From positions 62,001-126,000 of the forward strand of contig JAPLTX010000024.1 of assembly GCA_026397915.1 (NCBI GenBank): a DNA stretch of 64,000 nt, written 5' to 3'. This DNA is from Verrucomicrobiota bacterium (GTDB taxonomy: Bacteria; Verrucomicrobiota; Verrucomicrobiia; CAIQCK01). The translations under genes and the position numbers were made by a program. Of this stretch, positions 8,523-19,349 are shown one piece after another. The notes under the pieces are model-generated. The model saw only the letters and a program-made list of their open reading frames with translations, ran no database searches and was not told the origin of the DNA. Position 1 is the first letter of the stretch. Every line of letters begins with the position of its first letter.

Positions 8523-10018
8523 GATTTCCGGAGGATGTGCAATGAACGGGCGGGCAGTTGCCATTGCTTCCGCGGCGCGGACGTGGGATCGGCAATCGGC
8601 ACGCAGGCGTCTCGTGTCACCACTTCAGCGGCAGCTTGGCCGTAGTTGGCCAGCACGAGATGAAACTCGCGGTTGGCGAACGCCGACGCGACCACGTCCT
8701 TCGGCGGCGGCTGCGCGAACAGGTCGGAGTCGCCGATCTCCAGCCACGCCCACGTGCCTTCCTCGACCAACGGCAGGTATTGCTTGAGCCAGCGCGCGTG
8801 CGTCGGGCGCGCTTCGGGCCGGCCGGGGCAGGAGTCCCACCAACCGTAACTGTGCGGGCCTTCCGGATGCTCGCGGTAATGCTTGCCCATCGCGCGCAGA
8901 TGGTGCGTCCAAAAACATTTTTCTCCCCGCGGATAGTTGACGCCGGCCGCCTGCGCGCGCTCGCCCGTGAACGGCCGGCCCGCGAGCAGCACGGGGAACT
9001 GCATGTAGGGAATCGCGTGCAGATACAGTTCGTCCTCGTGCGCGATCTTCGCTCGGCTCATGTCGAGGCACGGCGCGACGTAGGGCGGATGGTTCTTTAC
9101 GATCTCGCGCAGCTTGTCGCCGTTGTTGCCACCTTCGCCGACCCAGAGATAGTCATAAACCTTCAAGTCGGTTTGCGGCTTGTTCGCGGCGCTGATGTGG
9201 AGCTTGACCAGCCCGCCGCGCCGCTTGACCTCAGCGTAAATGAGCGCGAGCAGGTCGCACACCGCGCCGTCGCTCGTCACGCTCTCGTTGAACGCCAACA
9301 CCTCGTCGGGCGTCGGCTGCTGGCGGTTGTTCCAGAGCTTGGCGTAGCCGCAATCGTTGTAGAGTCCGTCCACACCATAGTCGTCGAGGACGTGCATCAG
9401 CTTCGGCAACAGATACGCCCGCCAGCCGGGACTGGCCGGCGAGCAGCGCGCGTAGCGGAAGTAAATCTCCACGAGATCCTGCTGCCGCGCCCACTCCTCG
9501 CGGAAATCCGGGTCGGTCCGCTGGAAAAAGCCTGTGGAGACATAGACGATGAGCTTCATCCCGCGCCGGTGCACCATCTCCACGAACCGCCGGAAGCCGG
9601 CGGGATTCACCGGCGAATACTTGTCCGCGCCGTTGAGCCGCTGCGAATCGTTCCATTCCTCGTGCAACTGGATGAGCCGGATGCCGTCGTCGCGCAGCTT
9701 GTCCAGTTCCCGCTCATCCCAATCGTCCGGGTTCCACGGTTTGCTCGCCGGATATTCGCCGAGGTTGTAGACGCAGTGCCCCGGCAGATAGTCCGTGATG
9801 AGATGCTTCCTCATGCACGCGCGCACGCCGCGCTCGCCGAACGCGACGTTCTGCAACCGCCGCCGATGCTCCTCCGCGCTGAAGCCCTTCAACACCGCCG
9901 GCGTCAGCGCCGCGCTCTTCGTTGGGCCGGCCTCCGCGCGCGCGCACGGCCCCGTCGCGCTCAACGCCCCCAACATCGCCGCCTGAGTGCCTGTCTTGAA
10001 AAACTCGCGTCGGTTCAT
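8519..10018 (-). CDS. Tat-exported glycosidase-like protein (TIM-barrel), tandem paralogue 2, operon leader
   Basis: The frame is open to 10105, but MNRREFFKTGTQAA at 10018 gives a proper Tat signal (RREFFK) and is preferred; 499 aa. It shares with its neighbour MRKHLITDYLPGHCVYNLGEYP, GMKLIVYVSTGFFQRTDPDF and GVDGLYNDCGY, so both are probably the same kind of enzyme with different specificity. It is the first gene of the minus-strand catabolic operon, with 238 bases to the next gene upstream where the promoter should lie; I could not pick a convincing promoter there. Function beyond 'secreted carbohydrate-active barrel' is inference. Confidence 0.65.
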   Translation of the reverse strand: MNRREFFKTGTQAAMLGALSATGPCARAEAGPTKSAALTPAVLKGFSAEEHRRRLQNVAFGERGVRACMRKHLITDYLPGHCVYNLGEYPASKPWNPDDWDERELDKLRDDGIRLIQLHEEWNDSQRLNGADKYSPVNPAGFRRFVEMVHRRGMKLIVYVSTGFFQRTDPDFREEWARQQDLVEIYFRYARCSPASPGWRAYLLPKLMHVLDDYGVDGLYNDCGYAKLWNNRQQPTPDEVLAFNESVTSDGAVCDLLALIYAEVKRRGGLVKLHISAANKPQTDLKVYDYLWVGEGGNNGDKLREIVKNHPPYVAPCLDMSRAKIAHEDELYLHAIPYMQFPVLLAGRPFTGERAQAAGVNYPRGEKCFWTHHLRAMGKHYREHPEGPHSYGWWDSCPGRPEARPTHARWLKQYLPLVEEGTWAWLEIGDSDLFAQPPPKDVVASAFANREFHLVLANYGQAAAEVVTRDACVPIADPTSAPRKQWQLPARSLHILRKS

Positions 10019-10256
10019 GCTGTCCTTGCATTCGCAGCGACAGAGCCGCCGCTTTGTGAAGTTCAGGGGAGTTGGCCGGTCTCCCAAGCTCGGAGGAACC
10101 GGCAAAAAAACTTCCGGCGATCTCTACAGCGGTTGCTGTCGTGCCGCGAAGTCATGGCGTGGCTTATACTCCTCACACGCGCAGCCGCCAACGACAAACT
10201 TGGCAGCAGTTTCTTGACAGCGGTTGTTTCGCAGTCTTCCCGTCCGGCCGGGACCG

Positions 10257-11024
10257 TCACGAAACGCCGGCTTGGGTTTGGAGGGCGCGGATGCGGTCGC
10301 GAAGGTCGGCGGCGCGCTCGAACTGCTCGGTTGTCACCGCTTCCTGTAGTTGCCGCTGCAACCGTTCGAGTTCGCTCAACGGCCGGCTCCGCTCGATTTG
10401 TTTGGCGAGGTCGCGCAACGCCGTCAGCGAACGGTCCCGCTCGAACTGGAACGTCGGATTGTCCATCTCCGGCAGTGACTCGATGCCTTCGACCGCCTCG
10501 GCGACGATCTTCCGCGCCGACTCATGCTGGCGGTTGTCCAGCGCGATCATCGCGCGCGCCACCGTGTTCATCCGCAACACGTAGGGCCGCCACTGTTCCA
10601 ACTGCGCCCGGTCCTCCGCGCGCTCCGCGTGACGCCGGACGAGGTCGAACACGCGCAGATTGCGCGCGGTGTCGCGCGCGGTGCGTGGCCAGTCCTTGAG
10701 CTGGAAGAACCGCACGTAGCGGTAGTAGTAAAGGACGCCTTCGTTGAACAGTTCCATGCAATCTTCCGCGCCGATCCTGAAGCCGGTCTCTTCGCCCGCC
10801 GCCTTCGCTTCAGCCAATCGCCCGAGCTGAAACTCCAGCTCGGATTCCATCTCATGCGGCCGCTGACCGTCGGGACGGCCATCCACTTCATATTGTTCGA
10901 TGCCTAACGGCGTGCGCACCTGCAACAACTCGCGTCCATCGGTCCCGCGCACCACCCGGAGGTCGTCGGCGGAATCGAAGGGCCAAGCGTCGAACAACGG
11001 ACGCAAATCAATGGAATCGCTCAT
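10257..11024 (-). CDS. UvrB/UvrC-motif (UVR domain) protein
   Basis: 255 aa, no signal peptide or membrane segment. The last ~40 residues (SELERLQRQLQEAV followed by FERAADLRDRIRAL) match the UVR coiled hairpin found in UvrB, UvrC and regulators such as McsA. The rest is an acidic, mostly helical domain with repeated Arg/Glu-rich helices that I do not recognise. It is not next to uvrB or uvrC and lies alone between two minus-strand units. A role in a protein-protein contact with the repair or McsB/Clp machinery is possible but unsupported here. Confidence 0.7.
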   Translation of the reverse strand: MSDSIDLRPLFDAWPFDSADDLRVVRGTDGRELLQVRTPLGIEQYEVDGRPDGQRPHEMESELEFQLGRLAEAKAAGEETGFRIGAEDCMELFNEGVLYYYRYVRFFQLKDWPRTARDTARNLRVFDLVRRHAERAEDRAQLEQWRPYVLRMNTVARAMIALDNRQHESARKIVAEAVEGIESLPEMDNPTFQFERDRSLTALRDLAKQIERSRPLSELERLQRQLQEAVTTEQFERAADLRDRIRALQTQAGVS

Positions 11025-11138
11025 GGGCTGCTATCCAACAAATGCCACGGCGCGCGATCGTTTGCAACCGTCGAGATGAGGCGGCGGTTTCGACCGCTCG
11101 CTGCCGCCGCGCACGAGCCTTGTCCGGCGGGTCGCGCT

Positions 11139-12089
11139 TCACCCTTGGATGATCTGCTCGAGTTTCTGGCCGTCAATGTCGGTGTTGATCTGCATCCAGA
11201 GCGGCAGGTGGTCGGAGAGTTGGTAGGTGAATTTTCCCTTGGTCATGCCGCCTGGGAAGAGTTGTTTGATGTGGGCGTCGTCAATGTAGAAGTCCAGTTC
11301 GCCGCCGGCGTTGGTGAAGTTCTCCGGGTAGATCGGGTAATGGAGGATCTGGTCGTAGCGCTTGTCCTTCTCCAGATTCGTGCCGTGCGCGCCGAGAAGG
11401 GCCTTGGGCACTTGCAGGCCGTGTCTAGTGATGGCCGCAAACAGCGGGTCGGTGCGCGACGGGATGTTGAAATCGCCCATCACGATGAGGTCCTTGTCTT
11501 CGCTGGTCTTCTCGATCCGCTTGGCCTCGATCCAGTCGGCCAGCACCGCAATTTCCTTCCGCCGCGCCTCGTCGCTGTCGCCCCAACGGATGTGGGTGGT
11601 GAGCACGATGAAGTCGAAGCTGCCGGACCGGAACGACGCCATGTAGGGGCTGCGCCAGAAGGATGTTTCCGGCAGATACTCGACGCCTTTCTTCGCGCGC
11701 GGCGCGTTGGCCTCCGCGGCGAGGCCGTTGAAGGTGACGGCGCGCTTGTCGTAGATGAAGCCGAGCCGTTCGCGGTTGCCGGCGGCGTCGGGAATCATGT
11801 CCAAGTAAACCGCGCGCCAAGTGGGGCCGAGAATCTTCAGCACGCGGCCGAGGTCGCCGAGGTTGTCGCGTAGTTCGACAATGCCGACGAGGTCGAACTG
11901 GCCGAGAATTTCGGCGACATAGTGGACGGCGGCCTCGGTGCGCGGCGTCTTGCCGAACTCCCGGATGTTCCAAGTGGCGATGTTGAGCGTCTCGTCGAGT
12001 TTCGAGGAGGGGATCTTTGCGGCCTTGATGCGCTCCTTGAGCGCGAGCAGGCCCTTGGCGATGGCGGGTGATACTTTGCCGTGGTCCAT
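11139..12089 (-). CDS. Endonuclease/exonuclease/phosphatase (EEP) family protein
   Basis: 316 aa with all EEP landmarks in order: ATWNIREFG (metal-site Asn), IVELRDN (metal-site Glu region), RERLGFIYDK, TTHIRWG, VMGDFNIPS (Asp/Asn pair), RYDQIL and a final SDHLPLW (catalytic Asp-His). These metal-dependent enzymes cleave phosphodiesters in DNA, RNA or lipids. There is no signal peptide, so it is cytoplasmic, which argues for a nucleic-acid substrate. Divergently transcribed from the DUF1080 gene; the 146-bp gap (12090-12235) must hold both promoters. Confidence 0.85.
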   Translation of the reverse strand: MDHGKVSPAIAKGLLALKERIKAAKIPSSKLDETLNIATWNIREFGKTPRTEAAVHYVAEILGQFDLVGIVELRDNLGDLGRVLKILGPTWRAVYLDMIPDAAGNRERLGFIYDKRAVTFNGLAAEANAPRAKKGVEYLPETSFWRSPYMASFRSGSFDFIVLTTHIRWGDSDEARRKEIAVLADWIEAKRIEKTSEDKDLIVMGDFNIPSRTDPLFAAITRHGLQVPKALLGAHGTNLEKDKRYDQILHYPIYPENFTNAGGELDFYIDDAHIKQLFPGGMTKGKFTYQLSDHLPLWMQINTDIDGQKLEQIIQG

Positions 12090-12235
12090 ACAGTCGTCTC
12101 CTTGCTTTGCTTGTCCCTACAAGGGCGATCATAAGCAACGCGCCGGACGACGGCAAGGAGAGCGTGCGCCATCAGCCACGCGGCGCGTTTTTTTGGCTCG
12201 CCTTTGCCGCCGCGCACCGGCACAAAGTCGCGTTC

Positions 12236-12907
12236 ATGAACAAAACTCTTCTTCCTGTCGCTGTCGCCATCGCCGGACTTGCTTGCAGCCTAGATCTTTT
12301 CGCCGAGACCGGGCTGAGTGCCCTCGAACTTTTCAACGGCAAAGACCTCGCCGGTTGGAAGTCGTTCGTGGACGATCCCAAAGTGAAACAGGAGCAGGTT
12401 TGGAGCGCGCGCGGCGGGGTGATCGTCTGCAAAGGCGAACCGATGGGCTACCTCTACACCGAGCGGCAGTTCACCAACTTCAAGCTCGAAGCCGAGTATC
12501 GCTGGGCCGGCAAGCCCGGCAACAGCGGTCTGTTCGCGCGCATCGGAGGCGAGCCGCGCGCGTTGCCACGTTGCATCGAAACGCAACTCAAGCACGGCAA
12601 CGCGGGTGACCTGTTCGGCTTCCACGGCTTTCCGTTGCGCGGCGCGGCGGATCGTTCCAGTGAGAAAGAGAGCAAGCTCGCCGGCCACGTTTCCATCGTG
12701 AAAAGAATCGCCGGCAACGAAAAGGAGCCGGGCCAGTGGAACAAAATGGAACTGCTCGTCAGCGGCGCGAACGTCACCGTCTGGCTCAACGGCCAGAAGG
12801 TCAACGAAGCGACGGGCGCGGAGGTGAAAGCCGGGCCGGTGGGCTTGCAGTCCGAGGGCGGCGAGGTTCACTTCCGCAACGTTCGGCTGACGCCGCTGGC
12901 GAAGTGA
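12236..12907 (+). CDS. DUF1080 (3-keto-disaccharide hydrolase-like) secreted protein
   Basis: The frame opens at 12068, but MNKTLLPVAVAIAGL at 12236 gives a good signal peptide and is chosen; 223 aa. The body is the concanavalin-like DUF1080 domain: LELFNGKDLAGWKSF at the start, FTNFKLEAEYRW, PGNSGLFARI and the C-terminal VGLQSEGGEVHFRNVRL. Such domains are very abundant in Planctomycetes and Verrucomicrobia and have been linked to hydrolysis of 3-keto-glycosides, which fits the many Gfo/Idh/MocA enzymes in this window. Followed 46 bases later by a secreted esterase. Confidence 0.85.
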   Translation: MNKTLLPVAVAIAGLACSLDLFAETGLSALELFNGKDLAGWKSFVDDPKVKQEQVWSARGGVIVCKGEPMGYLYTERQFTNFKLEAEYRWAGKPGNSGLFARIGGEPRALPRCIETQLKHGNAGDLFGFHGFPLRGAADRSSEKESKLAGHVSIVKRIAGNEKEPGQWNKMELLVSGANVTVWLNGQKVNEATGAEVKAGPVGLQSEGGEVHFRNVRLTPLAK

Positions 12908-12953
12908 ACGAATTCTTTTTGCACATGCCGCCGATTTCGGGTTTCATCGCGGC

Positions 12954-13877
12954 ATGAACAAGACTCTCGCTTTCTGCCTCGTCCCGCTTTTCGTGGCGCT
13001 CGTCGCCGCTTCGCCGGTGTTTGGCGCGACCGGCCCTGAACAAATCCCGATTTGGCCAAAAGGCGCGCCATGCGAAAAAGGCGAGATCGGCGTGGAAGGC
13101 GACACGACGAAGCCAAACGCCAACAAGCCTGCTGGCAAAGGCGTCATCCGCCTCGGCAACGTCAGCAAACCGACCATCGCCCTCTATCGCCCGCCAAAAG
13201 CGAAGGGCACCGGCGCGGCGGTGGTCATCTGTCCCGGCGGCGGTTACGGCATCCTTGCGATGGATCTCGAAGGCACGGAAGTCTGCAAATGGCTCAACTC
13301 CATCGGTGTGACTGGCGTGTTGCTGAAATACCGCGTTCCGAAGCGCCCCGGCGACGACAAGCACATCCTGCCGTTGCAGGACGCGCAGCGCGCGCTTGGC
13401 CTTGTCCGGTTCCACGCGAAGGAATGGGGCATTGACCCCGCGCGCATTGGCGTGCTCGGTTTTTCGGCGGGCGGTCATCTCACGGCGAACCTGAGTAACA
13501 ACTTCGACAAGCGCGCCTACGAGCCGGTGGACGAAGCCGACGCGGTCAGTTGCCGCCCCGACTTCGCTCTGCCGATCTACCCGGCCTACCTCGCGCTCAA
13601 GGACAAGAACAACGAACTCGCGCCGGAGCTAAAAGTGACCGCCAACACGCCGCCGACGTTTCTGGTGCAGACTGCGGACGACGGCATCCGCGTCGAGAAC
13701 AGCCTCTTCTATTACCTCGCGCTGAAGAACGCCAAGGTGCCCGCCGAGATGCACCTCTACGCCGCTGGCGGCCACGGTTACGGCCTGCGCCCGTCGGACA
13801 AACTCGTCACCACCTGGCCCAGGCGCGCCGAGGAATGGATGCGCAGTCTCGGTTTGTTGGAGCGGAAGAAACCGTGA
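12954..13877 (+). CDS. Secreted alpha/beta hydrolase (BD-FAE / esterase-lipase type)
   Basis: 307 aa. Signal peptide MNKTLAFCLVPLFVALVAA...FGA. The fold is clear: oxyanion motif CPGGGYG, nucleophile elbow GFSAGG, catalytic Asp in VQTADDG and His in GGHGYGLR. This pattern matches the bacterial feruloyl/acetyl esterase (BD-FAE, formerly xylanase-associated) group that removes acyl decorations from polysaccharides. It starts with the same MNKT residues as the preceding DUF1080 gene and probably shares its transcript. Its stop overlaps the GTG start of the next gene (GTGA at 13874-13877). Confidence 0.87.
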   Translation: MNKTLAFCLVPLFVALVAASPVFGATGPEQIPIWPKGAPCEKGEIGVEGDTTKPNANKPAGKGVIRLGNVSKPTIALYRPPKAKGTGAAVVICPGGGYGILAMDLEGTEVCKWLNSIGVTGVLLKYRVPKRPGDDKHILPLQDAQRALGLVRFHAKEWGIDPARIGVLGFSAGGHLTANLSNNFDKRAYEPVDEADAVSCRPDFALPIYPAYLALKDKNNELAPELKVTANTPPTFLVQTADDGIRVENSLFYYLALKNAKVPAEMHLYAAGGHGYGLRPSDKLVTTWPRRAEEWMRSLGLLERKKP

Positions 13878-14335
13878 AACCGTCACGTCGCGATCTTGCG
13901 GCGTTGAAGGCCAAGCTGCGGACGGAAATCCCCGTGACGCGCCGTCTGGGAATCGAACCCGCCCGCTGCGACGACGGCGCGCTCGTCCTCAAAGCCCCGC
14001 TCGCGCCGAATCGCAACGACAAAGGCACTGCGTTCGCCGGCAGCCTCTGCGCCATCGCCACGCTCGCCGGTTGGTCCACGATCTGGCTCGCCCTCCGCGA
14101 CGCCGGTCTCGAAGGCATCGTTGTCATTCAGGACAGCACGATTCGATATCTCAGCCCTGTCACGCGCGACTTCGAAGCCCGCTGCCCCTGGCCGACGCCC
14201 ACGCAGTTCGAGCGCCTCTTTGCCGCTCTGCGTAATCGCGGCAGAGCCAGACTCCGACTGCGGGTCATCATCTGCGAGAACGGCGTGGAAGCAGTGACGC
14301 TCACCGGTCGCTACGTTGTCCGGCTCTCGAAGTAG
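13874..14335 (+). CDS. Hot-dog-fold thioesterase (YiiD C-terminal type)
   Basis: 153 aa from the GTG at 13874, chosen because it overlaps the upstream stop (GTGA) and begins exactly where family similarity begins ([11 protein letters not shown]); a longer in-frame reading to 13550 only shadows the esterase. The landmark [20 protein letters not shown] is the hot-dog helix region of YiiD_C-type putative thioesterases, followed by [21 protein letters not shown]. Cytoplasmic, substrate unknown. Translational coupling to a secreted esterase is unusual for the pair and may be only operon packing. Confidence 0.75.
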   Translation: MKPSRRDLAALKAKLRTEIPVTRRLGIEPARCDDGALVLKAPLAPNRNDKGTAFAGSLCAIATLAGWSTIWLALRDAGLEGIVVIQDSTIRYLSPVTRDFEARCPWPTPTQFERLFAALRNRGRARLRLRVIICENGVEAVTLTGRYVVRLSK

Positions 14336-14361
14336 CCGAACATTGCTGGAAGCGCCGTCGC

Positions 14362-16605
<2,244 letters not shown>

Positions 16606-16685
16606 CGCCGGATTGTGTGTGCGCGTGTTTCAGTTTACACTGCGCGCATTGAAGTCAGCCGGAGGACGATGAGATTGGCACCGCT

Positions 16686-18128
16686 ATGAAAACCGATTAC
16701 GACCTTTTCATTGACGGGCGCTGGATGAAACCCGGCGCAAGATTCGAAGTGCGCGTGCCCTATGACGGCGCCGTCTTTGGCACCGCGCCGAAGGCGAGCC
16801 GCGCGGAAGTTGAGCAAGCCATCGCGGCAGCGAAAAGAGCCGCGCCTGCCGCAGCGAAGTTGCCGAGTCACAAGCGCTACGAAATCCTGATGAAAACCGC
16901 GACGCTGATGCAGCAGCGGACGGAGGATTTCGCGCGCGCCATCGCCAGCGAGAGCGGCAAGCCGATTCGTGAGGCGCGCGGTGAGGTTGGGCGCAGCGTG
17001 CAGACGCTGATCTTCTCGGCGGAGGAGGCCAAGCGCAACGTCGGCGAGATGGTGCCGGTGGACGCGCATCCCGGCGGCACGGACCGGCTCGGCTTCACGC
17101 TGCGGATGCCGCGCGGCGTCATCGCGGCGATCACGCCGTTCAACTTCCCGCTCAACCTCGTCTGTCACAAAGTCGGCCCAGCGCTCGCTGGCGGCAACAC
17201 GGTGGTTCACAAACCCGCCAGCACGACGCCGATCTGCGGCTACATGCTTGCCGAACTGTTCGCCGAGGCCGGCCTGCCTGCCGGTTTCCTGAACACGGTT
17301 TCCGGTGGCGGCGGCGAGGTGGGCGATTTCCTGGTGGCGCATCCGGATGTAGCAATGGTGACATTCACCGGCAGCGCAGAGGTCGGCAAACACATCCGCG
17401 CCGTCGCCGGCATGAAACCGGTCACGCTCGAACTCGGCGCGAACTGCGCCGCAATCGTGGACAGCGATGCCGATATGGATCTGGCGCTCGGCCGCTGCGC
17501 CACCGGCGGCTTCGCACACTCCGGGCAGGTGTGCATCCACCTCCAGCGCATCTACGTCGCCGGGAAGACTGCCGGTGATTTCACCGACGCGCTGCGGTCG
17601 CGGGTGGCGGCGTTCCGCATCGGCCATCCGCTGGAGGATGCGAGCGATGTCACGTCATTGATTGACGAGCCGAACGCTGCGCGCGTCACCGACTGGATCG
17701 CCGAGGCTGAACGCGACGGTGCGCGCAAACTCATTGGCGGCGAGCGCGCTGGCCGCGCGACGGTGACGCCGGCGATTCTTTCCGGCACACAGCCCGGCAT
17801 GAAGGCGGTCGCCGACGAGATTTTCGGCCCGGTCGTGTGCGTGGAGTCGTTCGACTCCATTGAGCGCGCCGTCGAGATGGTAAACCGCAGCCGCTATGGT
17901 TTGCAGGCGGGCGTGTTCACCCGCGACATCAGCCGCGCGCTCTGGGCCGCGCAGCAGATCGAATGCGGCGGCGTGATGATCAACGACGTGCCAACGTTCC
18001 GCGTGGACCAGATGCCCTACGGCGGCGTCAAGGACAGTGGCGTCGGCCGCGAGGGGCCGCGCTATGCGTTACAGGAGATGACCGAGACGAAGACCGTCGT
18101 CATCAACCTCACCGGCGCTCCGAGGTAA
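16686..18128 (+). CDS. NAD(P)-dependent aldehyde dehydrogenase
   Basis: 480 aa, full family length. Motifs in order: ITPFNFPLN (catalytic Asn), KPASTTP (cofactor Lys), TFTGSAEVGK (Rossmann loop), LELGANCAAIV (general-base Glu), SGQVCIHLQR (nucleophilic Cys), DEIFGPVVCV and YGGVKDSGVGREG. The LGAN and VCIHLQR variants resemble lactaldehyde, phosphonoacetaldehyde or non-phosphorylating glyceraldehyde-3-phosphate dehydrogenases more than betaine-aldehyde enzymes. Oxidises an aldehyde to the acid. Stands alone with 80 bases upstream and a metal-regulator gene downstream; no substrate clue from context. Confidence 0.92.
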   Translation: MKTDYDLFIDGRWMKPGARFEVRVPYDGAVFGTAPKASRAEVEQAIAAAKRAAPAAAKLPSHKRYEILMKTATLMQQRTEDFARAIASESGKPIREARGEVGRSVQTLIFSAEEAKRNVGEMVPVDAHPGGTDRLGFTLRMPRGVIAAITPFNFPLNLVCHKVGPALAGGNTVVHKPASTTPICGYMLAELFAEAGLPAGFLNTVSGGGGEVGDFLVAHPDVAMVTFTGSAEVGKHIRAVAGMKPVTLELGANCAAIVDSDADMDLALGRCATGGFAHSGQVCIHLQRIYVAGKTAGDFTDALRSRVAAFRIGHPLEDASDVTSLIDEPNAARVTDWIAEAERDGARKLIGGERAGRATVTPAILSGTQPGMKAVADEIFGPVVCVESFDSIERAVEMVNRSRYGLQAGVFTRDISRALWAAQQIECGGVMINDVPTFRVDQMPYGGVKDSGVGREGPRYALQEMTETKTVVINLTGAPR

Positions 18129-18193
18129 TCATAGTTCTACAAGCATCTGCGTTCGTGTAACTTATTATCAAATTGGATGAGTATCAGATAAAC

Positions 18194-18211
18194 TGTTTGA
18201 CATATCAAACA
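18194..18211. promoter_or_regulatory. Palindromic operator candidate overlapping the DtxR/MntR gene promoter
   Basis: TGTTTGA-CATA-TCAAACA is a perfect 7-bp inverted repeat with a 4-bp spacer, 22 bases before the start codon of the DtxR-type regulator. A consensus-like -35 box TTGACA (18197-18202) lies inside it, with a weak -10 CACAAT at 18219-18224 after a 16-bp spacer. AT-rich 18-bp palindromes covering the promoter are typical of autoregulated DtxR/MntR-family genes. The symmetry is seen; protein binding is inferred. Confidence 0.5.
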
Positions 18212-18232
18212 ATTTAAGCACAATCAAAACCC

Positions 18233-18694
18233 ATGACGGAAACGTGGAAAGAATTCGAAGCCAACGAAGTCACGCATAGCGTGGCTCACCATCTGGTCGC
18301 GATCCACGAGGTTGGCCGGGAGTATGGCGGCTGGGCGCGCGTCTCTGACATTGCCCGCTGGCTTGGCATCACGCGTGGCAGCGTCTCGATCAATCTGCGC
18401 AACATCAAGGTGCGGGGACTGGTCATTGAGGACGATCACCGCCAGGTCAAGCTGTCAGAGCAAGGTCTGAAGATCGCCCAAGCAATCATGGCCAAGAAAG
18501 CGGCGGTGAAGGCGTTTCTGCGCGACGTGATCAACGTGCCGGAGGAACAGGCGGAGATAGATAGCTGCAAAGTCGAGCACTTGATCAGCCAATCCACGGG
18601 CGAAAATCTCTTTCGTTTCATCAAGTTTCTGACTTCGGACGACCCGGCGGCCCGTCAGGCACTCAGTCAGTTCCGGAAATTCGAGGACAGTTGA
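18233..18694 (+). CDS. DtxR/MntR-family metal-dependent transcriptional regulator
   Basis: 153 aa. N-terminal winged helix (HHLVAIHEVGREYGGWARVSDIARWLGITRGSVSINLRNIKVRGLV) as in DtxR/IdeR/MntR, then the metal-binding dimerisation domain with DSCKVEHLIS, matching the Cys/Glu/His ligands of the ExxCxxEH-type anchor site. It lacks the SH3-like third domain, so it is MntR-length. It binds Fe2+ or Mn2+ and represses uptake or activates storage genes. A palindrome sits directly upstream. The start has no visible Shine-Dalgarno sequence and may be almost leaderless if the predicted promoter is right. The ferritin-like gene follows 52 bases later, fitting an iron-homeostasis role. Confidence 0.85.
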   Translation: MTETWKEFEANEVTHSVAHHLVAIHEVGREYGGWARVSDIARWLGITRGSVSINLRNIKVRGLVIEDDHRQVKLSEQGLKIAQAIMAKKAAVKAFLRDVINVPEEQAEIDSCKVEHLISQSTGENLFRFIKFLTSDDPAARQALSQFRKFEDS

Positions 18695-18746
18695 GCGAAT
18701 GCCGTGCCTGTTCCAACGTGTTGTTTGTTGAGCGAGTGATTGCACC

Positions 18747-19169
18747 ATGAAACCAATCAAGCATGTCGAAATTGTGGATGAGCTGAACCGGTTGATGGCC
18801 GAGGAGTTGGAGGCGTTTCTACGCTACTTCCAACTTCGCTACCGCCTGCGCGGCGTGGACAAGCTGGCTGCCGAAAACTTTTTCCAAAAAGCAATGGATG
18901 AGACGCTCGAACATGCCGAGGCTATCGCCGCCCACATCCGCGTGCTGGGCGAGACGCCGAAGCTCAACATCAAGCTCGAAGTCGGTGGCGGGCCGGTCAG
19001 CCTGAAGGAAGCGCTCAACGACGCGCTCATTTTCGAGCAGCAGGCGCTCAACGCCTACAAGGACATGCTGCCCCGCGTGGCGGGCGATCCGGGGCTGGAA
19101 GATTTCATCCGCAAGCAGATCGCGACGGAAACCGAACACGTGCAGGAGATCGCAATGTTGTTGGAGTAA
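18747..19169 (+). CDS. Ferritin-like / bacterioferritin-type di-iron protein
   Basis: 140 aa, somewhat shorter than typical bacterioferritin (about 158). The four-helix ferritin ligand pattern is present: EELEAFLRYF (first Glu), DETLEHAEAIAAHI (Glu...His), IFEQQALNAY (Glu) and ATETEHVQEI (Glu...His). No haem-ligand Met could be assigned safely. Probably stores iron or detoxifies Fe2+/H2O2 in the cytoplasm. Directly downstream of a DtxR-type regulator, so iron-controlled expression is likely (inference). Confidence 0.82.
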   Translation: MKPIKHVEIVDELNRLMAEELEAFLRYFQLRYRLRGVDKLAAENFFQKAMDETLEHAEAIAAHIRVLGETPKLNIKLEVGGGPVSLKEALNDALIFEQQALNAYKDMLPRVAGDPGLEDFIRKQIATETEHVQEIAMLLE

Positions 19170-19349
19170 GAATCTGAGGGCTGCGAGCAGGTTGGCACGC
19201 CGCATCGCAACCCTCAGTGAGAGCCAAACCCTGGAAGGAACGCTCTCGATCCGAGAATAGGATGCGGCCGATGGCTTCGCAACGCCGAAGTTGCGGGCTG
19301 CGCTCGCGTCAACTCAAACAGAGACCCGTGCCAGTCTCAGAAAAAGGAC

